From: Myxococcales bacterium
GTDB lineage: Bacteria > Myxococcota > UBA727 > VGSZ01
Direction of reading: 5' to 3'
DNA length: 64,000 nucleotides
Assembly (NCBI GenBank): GCA_023248635.1
Contig: JAHFED010000013.1
Span: 14,266-78,265 of the forward strand
Shown: one piece after another, positions 30,278-38,094 of the stretch
Layout: each line of letters begins with the position of its first letter
Position numbering within the stretch: position 1 is the first letter of the stretch
The notes under the pieces: generated by a model
Seen by the model: only the letters and a program-made list of their open reading frames with translations
Told to the model about the DNA's origin: nothing
Databases searched by the model: none
Made by a program: the position numbers and the translations under genes

Positions 30278-31222
30278 ATGCCACGCGTCTCCCTCGTCGA
30301 AGCCCTGGGACTGCGGCCCCTTCCCCTCGCGGCCCGGCAGTTGGGCATGGTGCTGTTCGGCAATTCTCTCACGCCAAAATCGCGGTTTGATCACACGAGT
30401 CTAAAGATTTTTATGCCCCGGGTATCTCTAGCGACGTGGCTGGGTAGGACGCGTTCCGATCGCTTTCTTCCCATCCTCAATTTTTTCAATCGTACACCGA
30501 CACCCTTCGAAGAAGGCTGGTCGGTGCGCAAGACCCAGGCGAGGGATTGGCGCGGCGGCAGTCTCACCTACGACTCCCACAACGGCACGGACTTCGTCGT
30601 TCCACCGGGGACGAGGGTGTGCACGGCGGCCCCCGGCATCGTCGCCACGATTCGCCGCGAGTTTCACCGCGGGGGACTCAAGATCTACGTCGACCACGGT
30701 GGCTCCCTGGTGACCACATACAACCATCTCGCACGTTCATGCGTTGTCATTGGGCAAGAGCTTCGCCGCGGATCTGAGGTCGGCTTATCTGGTGCCTCTG
30801 GCGCAGACTCGACCTTCATGTTTCCCTGGGCCGCTCCCCACCTGCACTTTAACGTATGGTTTGGCGGTGTCGCCGTCGACCCCTACGCCGCCGCCGATGA
30901 GACCTCCTGGTGGCGAGCGAGAAACGATCCCCGACCCGCGGACAGCGGGGCTGAGGGCGCTCCGATCATGAGCTCCTTCGACGTCGAGGGAGTCGCCCGC
31001 TTGCGCCAACGCTGTCGCGATCCCCACGTCGCTGCCAATGCCGACGCTGCCGGCGGTGTGCAGCGCCAGGGCATCGAGTTGCTCGTCGAAGCGATCACGT
31101 ACCCCACGCGCTTTGCCTGCGCCGAGCCGGGACGACTCTTGTTTGCGTCCACCTCATCACCCTGGGGAGCCCTCGACCTGCCCTTTCACCGCGACGACTT
31201 CGACGGTACCGTCATCCTCTGA
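30278..31222 (+). CDS. M23 (LytM-type) metallopeptidase
   Basis: A 314-residue predicted zinc peptidase that cuts peptidoglycan cross-links. Zinc ligands are seen in SHNGTDFVVPPGTRV (His and Asp) and PHLHFNVWF (catalytic and ligand His), with the linking IYVDHGGSLVTTYNHL between. There is no signal peptide or membrane helix, so export is unclear. The start at 30278 is chosen from MPRVSLVEALGLRP; the longer frame to 30236 is possible. An AT-rich codon stretch covers about 30361-30510. The TGA stop at 31220-31222 is also the first three bases of a 208-bp repeat. Confidence 0.85.
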   Translation: MPRVSLVEALGLRPLPLAARQLGMVLFGNSLTPKSRFDHTSLKIFMPRVSLATWLGRTRSDRFLPILNFFNRTPTPFEEGWSVRKTQARDWRGGSLTYDSHNGTDFVVPPGTRVCTAAPGIVATIRREFHRGGLKIYVDHGGSLVTTYNHLARSCVVIGQELRRGSEVGLSGASGADSTFMFPWAAPHLHFNVWFGGVAVDPYAAADETSWWRARNDPRPADSGAEGAPIMSSFDVEGVARLRQRCRDPHVAANADAAGGVQRQGIELLVEAITYPTRFACAEPGRLLFASTSSPWGALDLPFHRDDFDGTVIL

Positions 31223-31427
31223 TCCCCGATCTCGCTGAACTTCGACCGCGGAGCGGTCTCGTTCAGCTCCGTCGGGGATGCCCTTCCGGGAGGTCTGATG
31301 CAGACCCCCCGCGCCGGCGGAGCCGGACGCGTGGCCCCCCACCAACTCCGCGGGCGCGCTTCACGCGCATCATCCCGCGTCTTTCCAATTCAACACGCGG
31401 TCGAACATCAAGCGGACGCGGGATGAG
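31220..31427 (+). repeat. Multi-hairpin intergenic repeat, copy R1
   Basis: First of three roughly 210-220 bp copies (others at 52511-52728 and 54900-55118) with very high identity. Order of hairpins: a nested stem with ATCCCCGA..TCGGGGAT, GCTGAAC..GTTCAGC and GACCGC-GGA-GCGGTC; then GGAGGTCTG-ATG-CAGACC; then a CCGGC-GGA-GCCGG stem; and a last long-range stem ending in GCGGGATGA. This copy lacks part of the CCGCGTTCCGCGG stem present in the others. It begins with the TGA stop of the peptidase gene. Confidence 0.88.
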
Positions 31428-31468
31428 GCTGCCGGCTGGGGTCGGGCAAGGCACCCGTCGTCGCCACC

Positions 31469-31514
31469 GGCGCGGAGCCGGAGGATGCGGCTTGGGGCCG
31501 CGGGCCGCAGCGCC
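31469..31514 (+). repeat. Palindromic repeat copy, intergenic
   Basis: A 46-bp relative of the elements found in ftsQ and murB: GGCGC...GGAGGATGC-GCTTGG...GCAGCGCC, sharing the GGATGC-GCTT core and the GGCGC/GCGCC ends. It lies 42 bp after repeat R1 and 44 bp before the small gene at 31558. The remaining sequence of 31428-31557 shows nothing further apart from an AT-richer patch near 31520. Confidence 0.55.
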
Positions 31515-31557
31515 ATGGAATTGTTAGATAGGTAGCGGCGAGACGCAGGAGGCCCGC

Positions 31558-31746
31558 ATGGACAAGACGGTGCAGCTGGCTCTGGTGTGGCAGGCGTTCG
31601 CCCTCCTTCTCATCTGGGTACCCTTCGCCCTCACGGCTTTCGTCGTCGAGCATTGGCAGCATCCCCTCGCTCGGCGGTGGCGCGCTCACTACCTGCATCC
31701 GCTGCGGTGGCGACGCGAACATGGCGCGCTGGCCTGGCAACCCTGA
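31558..31746 (+). CDS. Small single-pass membrane protein
   Basis: A 62-residue protein. An exact AGGAGG lies six bases before the ATG, one of the better ribosome sites in the window. One hydrophobic segment (about residues 6-30, LALVWQAFALLLIWVPFAL) is followed by a basic, aromatic tail (ARRWRAHYLHPLRW). No family is recognised. It converges on phoR, with 17 bp between stops. Support rests on the ribosome site and membrane segment; the length is close to chance for GC-rich DNA. Confidence 0.5.
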   Translation: MDKTVQLALVWQAFALLLIWVPFALTAFVVEHWQHPLARRWRAHYLHPLRWRREHGALAWQP

Positions 31747-31763
31747 CGCCACGAGCAGCGCGG

Positions 31764-33176
31764 TCAGCGTGGCGACATCGGCGAGATCGCGGTGACGGCG
31801 TCCACCGCTGCCGAGCCCGGCCGACGCGCGGCCGCAAACAACCTCAGCTGCACCCAAAAGCGCGTGCCGTGTGGCAGTGCATCCTCGACGCCGACCTCGC
31901 CGTCCATGGCCTCGACGAGGTGCTTGACGATGGCCAGGCCCAGCCCGGTGCCACCGACATCGCGTGAGCGTCCCGAGTCGACCCGGTAAAAGCGCTCGAA
32001 GAGCCGTTCCTTGTGCTTGGGCTCGACGCCCGGGCCGTCGTCTTCGATCCACAAGCGGACGGCGTTGTCGACGCGCTGGGCCGAGACGCGAACGTGCCCC
32101 CCCGCACACGTGTACTTCACGGCGTTGTCGATGAGGTTGATCAGCACTTGATCGAGGGCCTTGGGGTCCCCCTCGATCTGCAGCGCCGCATCGACATCGA
32201 CGACGATGGAGATATCCTTGGCGCGGGCTCGAGGCTCAATGGCCTCCACCACATGGGCAGCGGCGTCGCGCAAATTGAGGGGCACGCGCACGAAGGTGAC
32301 CTTGCCGGCCTCGATCTTCGACAGCTCGAGCAGGTCGGCGATCAGACGGGCGAGATGTTCGGCGTTTCGATGCAGCGCTTCCACGAATTTCTGGGCACGC
32401 GGGCCGTCGTCGAGGGCGCCGGACAACAGGGTCTCGGCATTGGCGAGGATCACCGAGCAGGGGGTGCGCAGCTCGTGGGACACGTTGGCGACGAAGTCCC
32501 GCCTCAAGGTCTCGAGCCGACGAATCTCGGTGACGTCGTGGACGACCAGCACCACGCCTCCTCTCGCACGTCCGCTGACGGCGGGTTTGGGGGTCGCTCT
32601 CACCAAGACCCGCCGCAGCTTGTCGCCGTTGACGACCTCGACCTCGGCGGCCGCCGTGGTGCCGCCCGCAGCATCGTCGATGATGCCCAGCAGCGAGAGC
32701 ACCGCCAGTCGTCGCTCGAACACGTCGTCGGGCGCGAGGGCCAAGAGGGTGCGAGCGGCGGCGTTGGCCAAGACGACGTGCCCTGCATCGTCGAGGGCAA
32801 CCACACCTTCTCCCATCGCTTGCAACAAAGCATCGAAGCGATCGCGCTCGACAGCCAGGCTCTGCACGTTGTGCTCGAGCTCGCGAGTCAGCGCAGCGAA
32901 GGAGCGCGGCAGCTCGGCGTCGTCGTCAACGTCGAGGTCGTCGCGCAACAAGGACCCGCGCCGGATGGCCCGCACCAGCTGCAGCACGCCGCGCAGACGG
33001 CTCAAGACCGCGCGGGAAGCGATGGCGGCGGCGATGGCCACCAGCAACCCGACGACGACGACGACGACGACGACGACCAGGTTGCCTGTGGCTTCGTGGA
33101 GCAGGGTCACGGGCGCGGCGCTGCCCACGGAGCCCAGCGCACCCCAGGCACAGGGGCCCGAGTCCAGGAGCCTCAC
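31764..33176 (-). CDS. phoR: Sensor histidine kinase, PhoR-like
   Basis: A 470-residue membrane sensor. N-terminal hydrophobic helix (residues about 30-55) contains nine consecutive valines; a HAMP-like linker follows, then a PAS domain (LLQAMGEGVVALDDAGHVV). The HisKA box is FVANVSHELRTP with the phospho-accepting His, and the catalytic boxes are N (IDNAVKY), G1 (EDDGPGV) and G2 (GGTGLGLAIV). Its ATG overlaps the phoB stop (ATGA). The name rests on the PhoB partner, the PAS-containing layout and a Pho box upstream of phoB. Only one clear membrane helix is seen, as in some PhoR proteins. Confidence 0.82.
   Translation of the reverse strand: MRLLDSGPCAWGALGSVGSAAPVTLLHEATGNLVVVVVVVVVGLLVAIAAAIASRAVLSRLRGVLQLVRAIRRGSLLRDDLDVDDDAELPRSFAALTRELEHNVQSLAVERDRFDALLQAMGEGVVALDDAGHVVLANAAARTLLALAPDDVFERRLAVLSLLGIIDDAAGGTTAAAEVEVVNGDKLRRVLVRATPKPAVSGRARGGVVLVVHDVTEIRRLETLRRDFVANVSHELRTPCSVILANAETLLSGALDDGPRAQKFVEALHRNAEHLARLIADLLELSKIEAGKVTFVRVPLNLRDAAAHVVEAIEPRARAKDISIVVDVDAALQIEGDPKALDQVLINLIDNAVKYTCAGGHVRVSAQRVDNAVRLWIEDDGPGVEPKHKERLFERFYRVDSGRSRDVGGTGLGLAIVKHLVEAMDGEVGVEDALPHGTRFWVQLRLFAAARRPGSAAVDAVTAISPMSPR
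33051..33077 (-). repeat. (GAC)9 microsatellite encoding nine valines
   Basis: Nine exact GAC triplets, read as GTC on the coding strand, give Val-9 in the membrane helix of the PhoR-like kinase. Triplet slippage would lengthen or shorten this helix without a frameshift. Confidence 0.9.
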
Positions 33177-33901
33177 GCCGCCTCGCCCTCACTGGTGCGA
33201 AGGACGTCGTCGGGACGGGAGCGAAAGCGGTAGCCAACGCCACGCAGCGTTTCGACGTAGGCACCAGCCTCCCCCAATTTCTCGCGCAGGCGCTTCACGT
33301 GGGTGTCGACGGTACGGGTGGTGATGTCGGCCTCGATCCCCCAGACGTCGTTGAGCAAGGTCTCTCGGCTCTGCACGCGTCCACGCCGCACCAGAAAGGT
33401 CGAGAGCAGGCGGAACTCCAGCGCGGTCAAGACGATTTCGTCGTCGTCGACGCAGCAACGGTGGGCAGAGGGATCGAGCTTGAGCCGACCAAAGACCGTT
33501 TCTTCGGTCAGAGTCTCATCAGTGCGCACCGCGCGCCTCAACACCGCCCGCACCCTGAGCAAAAGCTCGCGCACGCTGAAGGGTTTGACGACGTAGTCGT
33601 CGGCGCCGGCTTCGAAGCCGATCACGCGATCGATCTCTTCGCCGCGGGCCGTCAGCATGATGACCGGAATGCGGCGCAGTGGGTCCTTGTGACGGAGACG
33701 GCGGCAGACCTCTGTCCCCGATAGGTCGGGGAGCATGACGTCGAGCAACACCAGATCGGGGCGGGGTTCGTGCTCCGCGAGCCTGAGCGCCTCTTCGCCG
33801 GAGGTCGCGGCGCGGGTCTCGAAGCCCTCGCGCTGAAGGTTGTACTCGAGGGTGCTGAGCAGATCGGGCTCGTCCTCGACGATCAAGATCGTTTGGGCCA
33901 C
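33173..33901 (-). CDS. phoB: OmpR-family response regulator, PhoB-like
   Basis: A 242-residue regulator. Receiver domain: ILIVEDEPDLL (acidic pair), phospho-acceptor Asp in VLLDVMLPDLSG, Thr in IMLTARGEE, Lys in DDYVVKPFS. A winged-helix output domain follows, with LTALEFRLLSTFLVRRGRV and TRTVDTHVKRLREKLG, typical of the PhoB/OmpR class. The start is the GTG at 33901, with GGAGG six bases before it; the longer frame to 34042 crosses the Pho box and looks untranslated. It is followed by the kinase with an ATGA overlap. Confidence 0.88.
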   Translation of the reverse strand: MAQTILIVEDEPDLLSTLEYNLQREGFETRAATSGEEALRLAEHEPRPDLVLLDVMLPDLSGTEVCRRLRHKDPLRRIPVIMLTARGEEIDRVIGFEAGADDYVVKPFSVRELLLRVRAVLRRAVRTDETLTEETVFGRLKLDPSAHRCCVDDDEIVLTALEFRLLSTFLVRRGRVQSRETLLNDVWGIEADITTRTVDTHVKRLREKLGEAGAYVETLRGVGYRFRSRPDDVLRTSEGEAA

Positions 33902-33955
33902 TGCAGCCTCCGTTCGCCTCCGTTGGCGTGTCTGAATGCGGACTAACTCCTCCCT

Positions 33956-33973
33956 GTGACAGCGAGGTGACGG
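33956..33973 (-). promoter_or_regulatory. Candidate Pho box upstream of phoB
   Basis: On the minus strand the sequence is CCGTCAC-CTCG-CTGTCAC: two 7-bp direct repeats separated by 4 bp, the arrangement of the PhoB binding site (CTGTCAT-N4-CTGTCAY). It lies 54 bases upstream of the phoB GTG, a suitable place for autoregulation. A -10 element after it is weak. Confidence 0.55.
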
Positions 33974-34018
33974 ACCAGCAACATGGTCCGTCCAGGCCCC
34001 GCATGCGCAAGGCGCACG

Positions 34019-34156
34019 AAAAAAAAGCCTCGCGTCTTTCAAGACGCGCCAGCGTCTTGAACCGTCAGAACTTCAAGACGCGCCAGCGTCTTGAACCGTC
34101 AGAACTTCAAGACGCGCCAGCGTCTTGAACCATCAGAACTTCAACGCGAGGCTTTT
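34019..34156 (-). terminator. Expanded intrinsic terminator downstream of ftsZ
   Basis: Perfect 13-bp arms, AAAAGCCTCGCGT at 34023-34035 and its complement at 34144-34156, followed on the minus strand by eight T residues. It begins 33 bases after the ftsZ stop, so it should end dcw cluster transcripts. Its 108-base loop is almost fully made of three tandem 34-bp hairpin units, which is unusual for a terminator. Confidence 0.7.
34040..34141. repeat. Three tandem 34-bp hairpin units
   Basis: Units at 34040-34073, 34074-34107 and 34108-34141; the third differs by one base (CAT for CGT). Each contains the inverted repeat CAAGACGC-GCCA-GCGTCTTG, which extends to a 10-bp stem using flanking TT and AA, followed by an ACCGTCAGAACTT linker. 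Confidence 0.93.
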
Positions 34157-34189
34157 CGCTGATGGAACGTCAGCCGGGTCAGGTCACAC

Positions 34190-35704
34190 TCACTCCGCGT
34201 TGCGGCGGAGGAAAGCGGGAATGTCGTATTCGTCGTCGTCGCCGATGCTGCTGGTCTGCATGGCGAGTGCTGCCTGGCGGTGCACATGGGAACCGCGCAC
34301 AGCTTCGCGCCTCGGTGCGCTGGCGGTGGCCGTGACCTCTTCATCCACGGGCGGCAGCATCGAAATGAGGTTGCGCCTGCTGTTGGCTGGGACCCCACCG
34401 CTGCTTTCGATGACCGCCGCCGAGGACGCAAAGACGTCGGGGATTGCAGCCATGGGCGCGGCGAGCACGTTGACCGGCGCCGGTGCAGGCGGCGCGACCA
34501 CTTCTCTGCCCTCAGGCCGGGCGGCCCCTTCTCTGACCTCAGGTCGCGCTGCCATTGGAGCCGCAGGTGCAGCCGCCGGGGCCGGCGCCGGAGGCGGAAT
34601 TGGCAGCTCCGCTTGGGGCGAGAGGTTCTTGCCCTGCTTCCAACCATTGCGGATGTAGGTCGGTACGTCGGCGTCGGTCCGCTGTTGGGCAGCAGCAGGT
34701 CCGTGGGCCGTCTCGCCGGTGGCCAGGTTGGGCTCGTCGATGCGGCGGCCCCGTTCGAAGCCCGTGGCGATGACCGTGATGGTGACGTCGTCGCCCAGGG
34801 TCTCGTCGACGACGTAGCCGAAGATGATGTTGCAATCCTCATGGGCCGCGTCTTCGATGAGCGCGATGGCTTCGTTGACTTCGTGCAGCGTCAGCGAGGG
34901 ACCGCCGGTCACGTTCACGAGAATTCCGGTGGCGCCGTCGATGCTCACCTCTTCGAGCAGCGGGCTCGAGATGGCGGCGTGCACGGCGTCGATGGCCCTC
35001 TTTTCACCCGAGCCCCGTCCGATGCCCATGAGGGCGAGGCCCTGGGCAGTCATGACGGCGACGGCGTCGGCGAAGTCGACGTTGATCACGCCTTGCTGCG
35101 TGATGATGTCGCTGATGCCCTTGACCGCATTGAAGAGGACCTGGTCGGCCAGCTTGAACGCGTCGAGCATCGTGGTGTCTTTGCTGCACATCGAGAGCAA
35201 GCGATCGTTGGGGACGATGATGAGCGTGTCTACGGCCTGCTTGAGAGCCTCGATGCCCCGCTCCGCCTGCTTGCGGCGACGAGCACCTTCGAAGGCGAAG
35301 GGTTTGGTGACGACGCCGACCGTGAGCGCGCCCTGGCGACGGGCGACGTCGGCGATGATGGGTGCTGCTCCCGTTCCCGTGCCGCCGCCCATGCCAGCAG
35401 CGATGAAGACCATGTTGGCGCCGTGCAGCAGCTCCTCGATTCGATCGATGGATTCCTTCGCCGCCGACGAGCCGACGTCGGGCTTGGCCCCAGCCCCCAG
35501 CCCGCGGGTGCTGTCTTTGCCGAGCTGTAAGCGGGCAGGTGCTTTGTTGAGATCGAGAGCCTGCACGTCGGTGTTGGCGACGAGGAACTCCACCCCGGCG
35601 ATGCCGCGGTCGATCATGTTGTTGATGGCGTTGCCGCCGCCGCCGCCGACGCCGACGACCTTGATGCGGGGGCCACGGGATTCGTTGTCTTCGAATTCGA
35701 TCAT
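34190..35704 (-). CDS. ftsZ: Cell division protein FtsZ
   Basis: Tubulin-like GTPase that forms the division ring; 504 residues, long for FtsZ. Seen: IKVVGVGGGGGNAINNM at the start, the nucleotide loop GGGTGTGAAP, NVDFADAVAVM (T7 loop region) and the conserved tail EYDIPAFLRRNAE, which binds FtsA and other partners. Between residue about 320 and the tail is a long Ala/Pro-rich linker. I took the ATG at 35704 (MIEFEDNESRG), with AGGA 8-11 bases before it. Last gene of the dcw cluster, 106 bp after ftsA and followed by the expanded terminator. Confidence 0.97.
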   Translation of the reverse strand: MIEFEDNESRGPRIKVVGVGGGGGNAINNMIDRGIAGVEFLVANTDVQALDLNKAPARLQLGKDSTRGLGAGAKPDVGSSAAKESIDRIEELLHGANMVFIAAGMGGGTGTGAAPIIADVARRQGALTVGVVTKPFAFEGARRRKQAERGIEALKQAVDTLIIVPNDRLLSMCSKDTTMLDAFKLADQVLFNAVKGISDIITQQGVINVDFADAVAVMTAQGLALMGIGRGSGEKRAIDAVHAAISSPLLEEVSIDGATGILVNVTGGPSLTLHEVNEAIALIEDAAHEDCNIIFGYVVDETLGDDVTITVIATGFERGRRIDEPNLATGETAHGPAAAQQRTDADVPTYIRNGWKQGKNLSPQAELPIPPPAPAPAAAPAAPMAARPEVREGAARPEGREVVAPPAPAPVNVLAAPMAAIPDVFASSAAVIESSGGVPANSRRNLISMLPPVDEEVTATASAPRREAVRGSHVHRQAALAMQTSSIGDDDEYDIPAFLRRNAE

Positions 35705-35720
35705 GTTCGGTCCTGAGTCT

Positions 35721-35750
35721 GAAGTTTTGAAGTTTTGAAGTTTTGAAATT
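35721..35750 (-). repeat. 8-bp tandem repeat in the ftsA-ftsZ gap
   Basis: Three exact GAAGTTTT units and a partial fourth (GAAATT). This AT-rich tract sits about 16 bases before the ftsZ start, in an otherwise GC-rich cluster. On the transcript it gives an unstructured AAACUUC tract in the ftsZ leader and could hold an additional ftsZ promoter; no clear -10/-35 pair is seen. Confidence 0.75.
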
Positions 35751-35810
35751 ATCGAAGCGGAATTCTCACGGTCAAGGCGCACTCGTCTCGGCCGTGGGCA
35801 GGGGCGCGAC

Positions 35811-37058
35811 TCAGAGGACGTCCTCGAGCCACGCGCTCATGCGCTTCTTGACCTTGGTGTAGATGTTCTCGTCACGAGCCCGAAAGTGCTGGCGATCGTT
35901 CATCTGCTGCGCGCCGTACATCAGCAGGCCAACGCCCGTGGAATAGACGGGGCTGCGGACGACGTCGACGAGGCCACCGATGTGCTGGGGCACGCCCATG
36001 CGCACCGGCAGGCCAATGACTTCTTCGGCGACCTCGATCATGCCGGGCAGCAGGGTGCTCCCGCCGGTGAGGACGACGCCAGAGGCCAAGAGCTCCGTCA
36101 GCTTCATCTTTTCGATCTCGCGCTGCACGAGCTCGAAGATCTCGACGACGCGAGGCTCGAGGATGTCGCCGAGAATCTGTCGCGAGAGCTCCCGAGACTT
36201 GCGCCCGCCGATCGAGGGCACCTCGATCATCTCGCCCGGCCGAATCATCTTGGTGCTGGCGCAACCCCAGCGCTTCTTGATGGCCTCGGCCTCTTCCTGC
36301 GGGGTGCGCAGACCGACGGCGATGTCGTTGGTCATGTGTTGGCCGCCGATGGCGACGACGCTGGTGTGCTGGATGGCCCCGCCGTGAAAGATGGCAATGT
36401 CGGTGGTGCCGCCGCCGATGTCGACCAGCGCCACGCCGAGTTCCTTCTCGTCTTCGGCGAGCACGGCCAACGACGAGGCGAGCTGTTCGAGCACGATGTC
36501 GGACACGTTGAGCGCGCAGCGCTGCGCGCATTTCACGATGTTCTGGGCGCTGGTGACGTTGCCGGTGACGATGTGCACCTTGGCTTCGAGCCGCACGCCC
36601 GACATGCCGAGGGGCTCGCGAATGCCGTCTTGGTCGTCGATGACGAACTCTTGGGGCAGGATGTGGATGACCTCGCGATCGACGGGGATGGCCACGGCCT
36701 TGGCGGCGTCGATCACCCTCTCGATGTCGGCCTCCATGACCTCTCGGTCCTTCACTGCGACAATTCCATGACTGTTGAAGCCACGGATGTGCCCGCCAGC
36801 GATGCCGGCGTACACCGAGTGGATCTCGCAGCCGGCCATCAGCTCGGCTTCTTCGACCGCCTTCTTGATGCCGACGACGGTGGCCTCGATGTTGATGACA
36901 CAGCCCTTGCGCAAGCCACGCGAGGGTGCGGTGCCAATGCCGACGATGTCGACGCCCTCGGGCGTCACCTCGCCGACGATGGCGCAGATTTTCGTAGTAC
37001 CGATGTCTAGGCCCACGACGAGATTCTCTCGACGCGGAACGCGCTGCTTCACTGCCAT
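35811..37058 (-). CDS. ftsA: Cell division protein FtsA
   Basis: Actin-like ATPase that tethers FtsZ to the membrane; 415 residues. Seen: phosphate 1 motif VVGLDIGTTKICAIVGEV, phosphate 2 motif LVDIGGGTTDIAIF, adenosine motif SGVVLTGGSTLLPGM, and a C-terminal amphipathic helix (VKKRMSAWLEDVL) of the membrane-targeting type. The ATG at 37058 (AVKQRVPRREN) follows GGGAG; the frame upstream is antisense-like. It lies 61 bp after ftsQ and 106 bp before ftsZ. Confidence 0.96.
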   Translation of the reverse strand: MAVKQRVPRRENLVVGLDIGTTKICAIVGEVTPEGVDIVGIGTAPSRGLRKGCVINIEATVVGIKKAVEEAELMAGCEIHSVYAGIAGGHIRGFNSHGIVAVKDREVMEADIERVIDAAKAVAIPVDREVIHILPQEFVIDDQDGIREPLGMSGVRLEAKVHIVTGNVTSAQNIVKCAQRCALNVSDIVLEQLASSLAVLAEDEKELGVALVDIGGGTTDIAIFHGGAIQHTSVVAIGGQHMTNDIAVGLRTPQEEAEAIKKRWGCASTKMIRPGEMIEVPSIGGRKSRELSRQILGDILEPRVVEIFELVQREIEKMKLTELLASGVVLTGGSTLLPGMIEVAEEVIGLPVRMGVPQHIGGLVDVVRSPVYSTGVGLLMYGAQQMNDRQHFRARDENIYTKVKKRMSAWLEDVL

Positions 37059-37119
37059 TTCCCACTCTCCCGGGCCGGCTCTCGCCGACCCCGCTTGACC
37101 CGCTCTCGCAAGTCGTCGG

Positions 37120-38094
37120 TTAACCACCGGTCGAAGACGTCTCCGTCGACGATCGGAGACGCACAGCAACCCTCTCGGGATGCCGCGCGTCGTCGAGCCA
37201 CATGAAACTGAAGTGCCGTCCGTGTGCAGCCAGGCGTTGCTCGGTCGCAAGCAATCGCTGCAACTTGGCGTCGAAGTCGTTGTCGCCGACCCGTACGCGC
37301 GCGCCGTCGACGAACACCAGCTCGAAGCCGGTGGCCGGCAGGCCCACGATCTCGCTCAAACGCGCGCCCAAACCGGCCTTGGCCACCGCTCCAACGAGCC
37401 CCAAGGCCCGGCTGAGCTTCGCCGATTCAGCATCTGATGAAGCATCAAGCACCACGCCGGACAGCACGGGGACGTCGACGTCGTCGCCGGGCCGCGCCCT
37501 CTTCATGACGTCGCCGTCTTCGTCGAGCAGATAGAGCCCCTGCGGTGTCGACAAGGCCAGGCGCGCCGTGCGCTCCTGCACGTCGATCTCGATGGTGTCG
37601 GGCGGCAGCCGCCGCACCACTGCCTCGCGAACGAAAGGATGGCGCTCGATGCGCTCTTCGACAGCGTCGGTGTCGATGCCAAAAAAGGGCTCACCCTCGC
37701 TCAGCTCGGCATAAGCCTTCACTTCGAGCTCGCGTTGCGCCGACAGTTGTCCAGAACGAGCGACGACGACGACGCTGCCCAACGGCAGGGCATCACTGCC
37801 CTCGACGAGGTCCTTCACCTTCACCACGCCCAAGGCCGAGCCCCCGGCGACGGCAACGAGCAACACCGCCTTGAGCGACCGAACCAACATCGACGGCGGC
37901 GGCGGCGCAGGTCGGCGAGCGAGCCGTGGTTGGGTCTGGATGCGTCGGGGCGGCGCGGTGGCAGCAGCACCCGGGGCCTCGGGTCGCAGCACCAGCGGGC
38001 GCTTGTTGGATTCGGCGCGCAGGCCGAAGGATGCAGCTTTGGCGCCGGAGGCCGGAGCGCCCATGAAGCGGGAGGGGGTGGGGAGCGCGCTCAT
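37120..38094 (-). CDS. ftsQ: Cell division protein FtsQ/DivIB
   Basis: A 324-residue bitopic divisome scaffold. Layout: a cytoplasmic N-terminus of about 85 residues, one membrane helix (LKAVLLVAVAGGSALGVVKV), a POTRA domain (LEVKAYAELSEGEPFFGID..HPFVREAVVRRLP), and a beta domain with LYLLDEDGDVM. Residues 12-27 (GAPASGAKAASFGLRA) are encoded exactly by a 48-bp palindromic repeat, which explains part of the long cytoplasmic tail. The ATG at 38094 overlaps the murB stop (ATGA). No ddl gene lies between murB and ftsQ, unlike in enterobacteria. Confidence 0.92.
   Translation of the reverse strand: MSALPTPSRFMGAPASGAKAASFGLRAESNKRPLVLRPEAPGAAATAPPRRIQTQPRLARRPAPPPPSMLVRSLKAVLLVAVAGGSALGVVKVKDLVEGSDALPLGSVVVVARSGQLSAQRELEVKAYAELSEGEPFFGIDTDAVEERIERHPFVREAVVRRLPPDTIEIDVQERTARLALSTPQGLYLLDEDGDVMKRARPGDDVDVPVLSGVVLDASSDAESAKLSRALGLVGAVAKAGLGARLSEIVGLPATGFELVFVDGARVRVGDNDFDAKLQRLLATEQRLAAHGRHFSFMWLDDARHPERVAVRLRSSTETSSTGG
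38014..38061 (+). repeat. 48-bp palindromic element inside ftsQ
   Basis: This imperfect palindrome starts GGCGCGCAGGCC and ends GGCCGGAGCGCC, with GGATGCAGCTT in the middle. It differs at only about six of 48 positions from the inverted copy in the neighbouring murB gene. At 48 bp it is a multiple of three and leaves the ftsQ frame intact. Confidence 0.85.

Noticed and set aside
34040-34141. Possible CRISPR array in the three 34-bp repeats
   Set aside because: The units abut with no variable spacers, and no cas genes are present; they are hairpins inside the ftsZ terminator.
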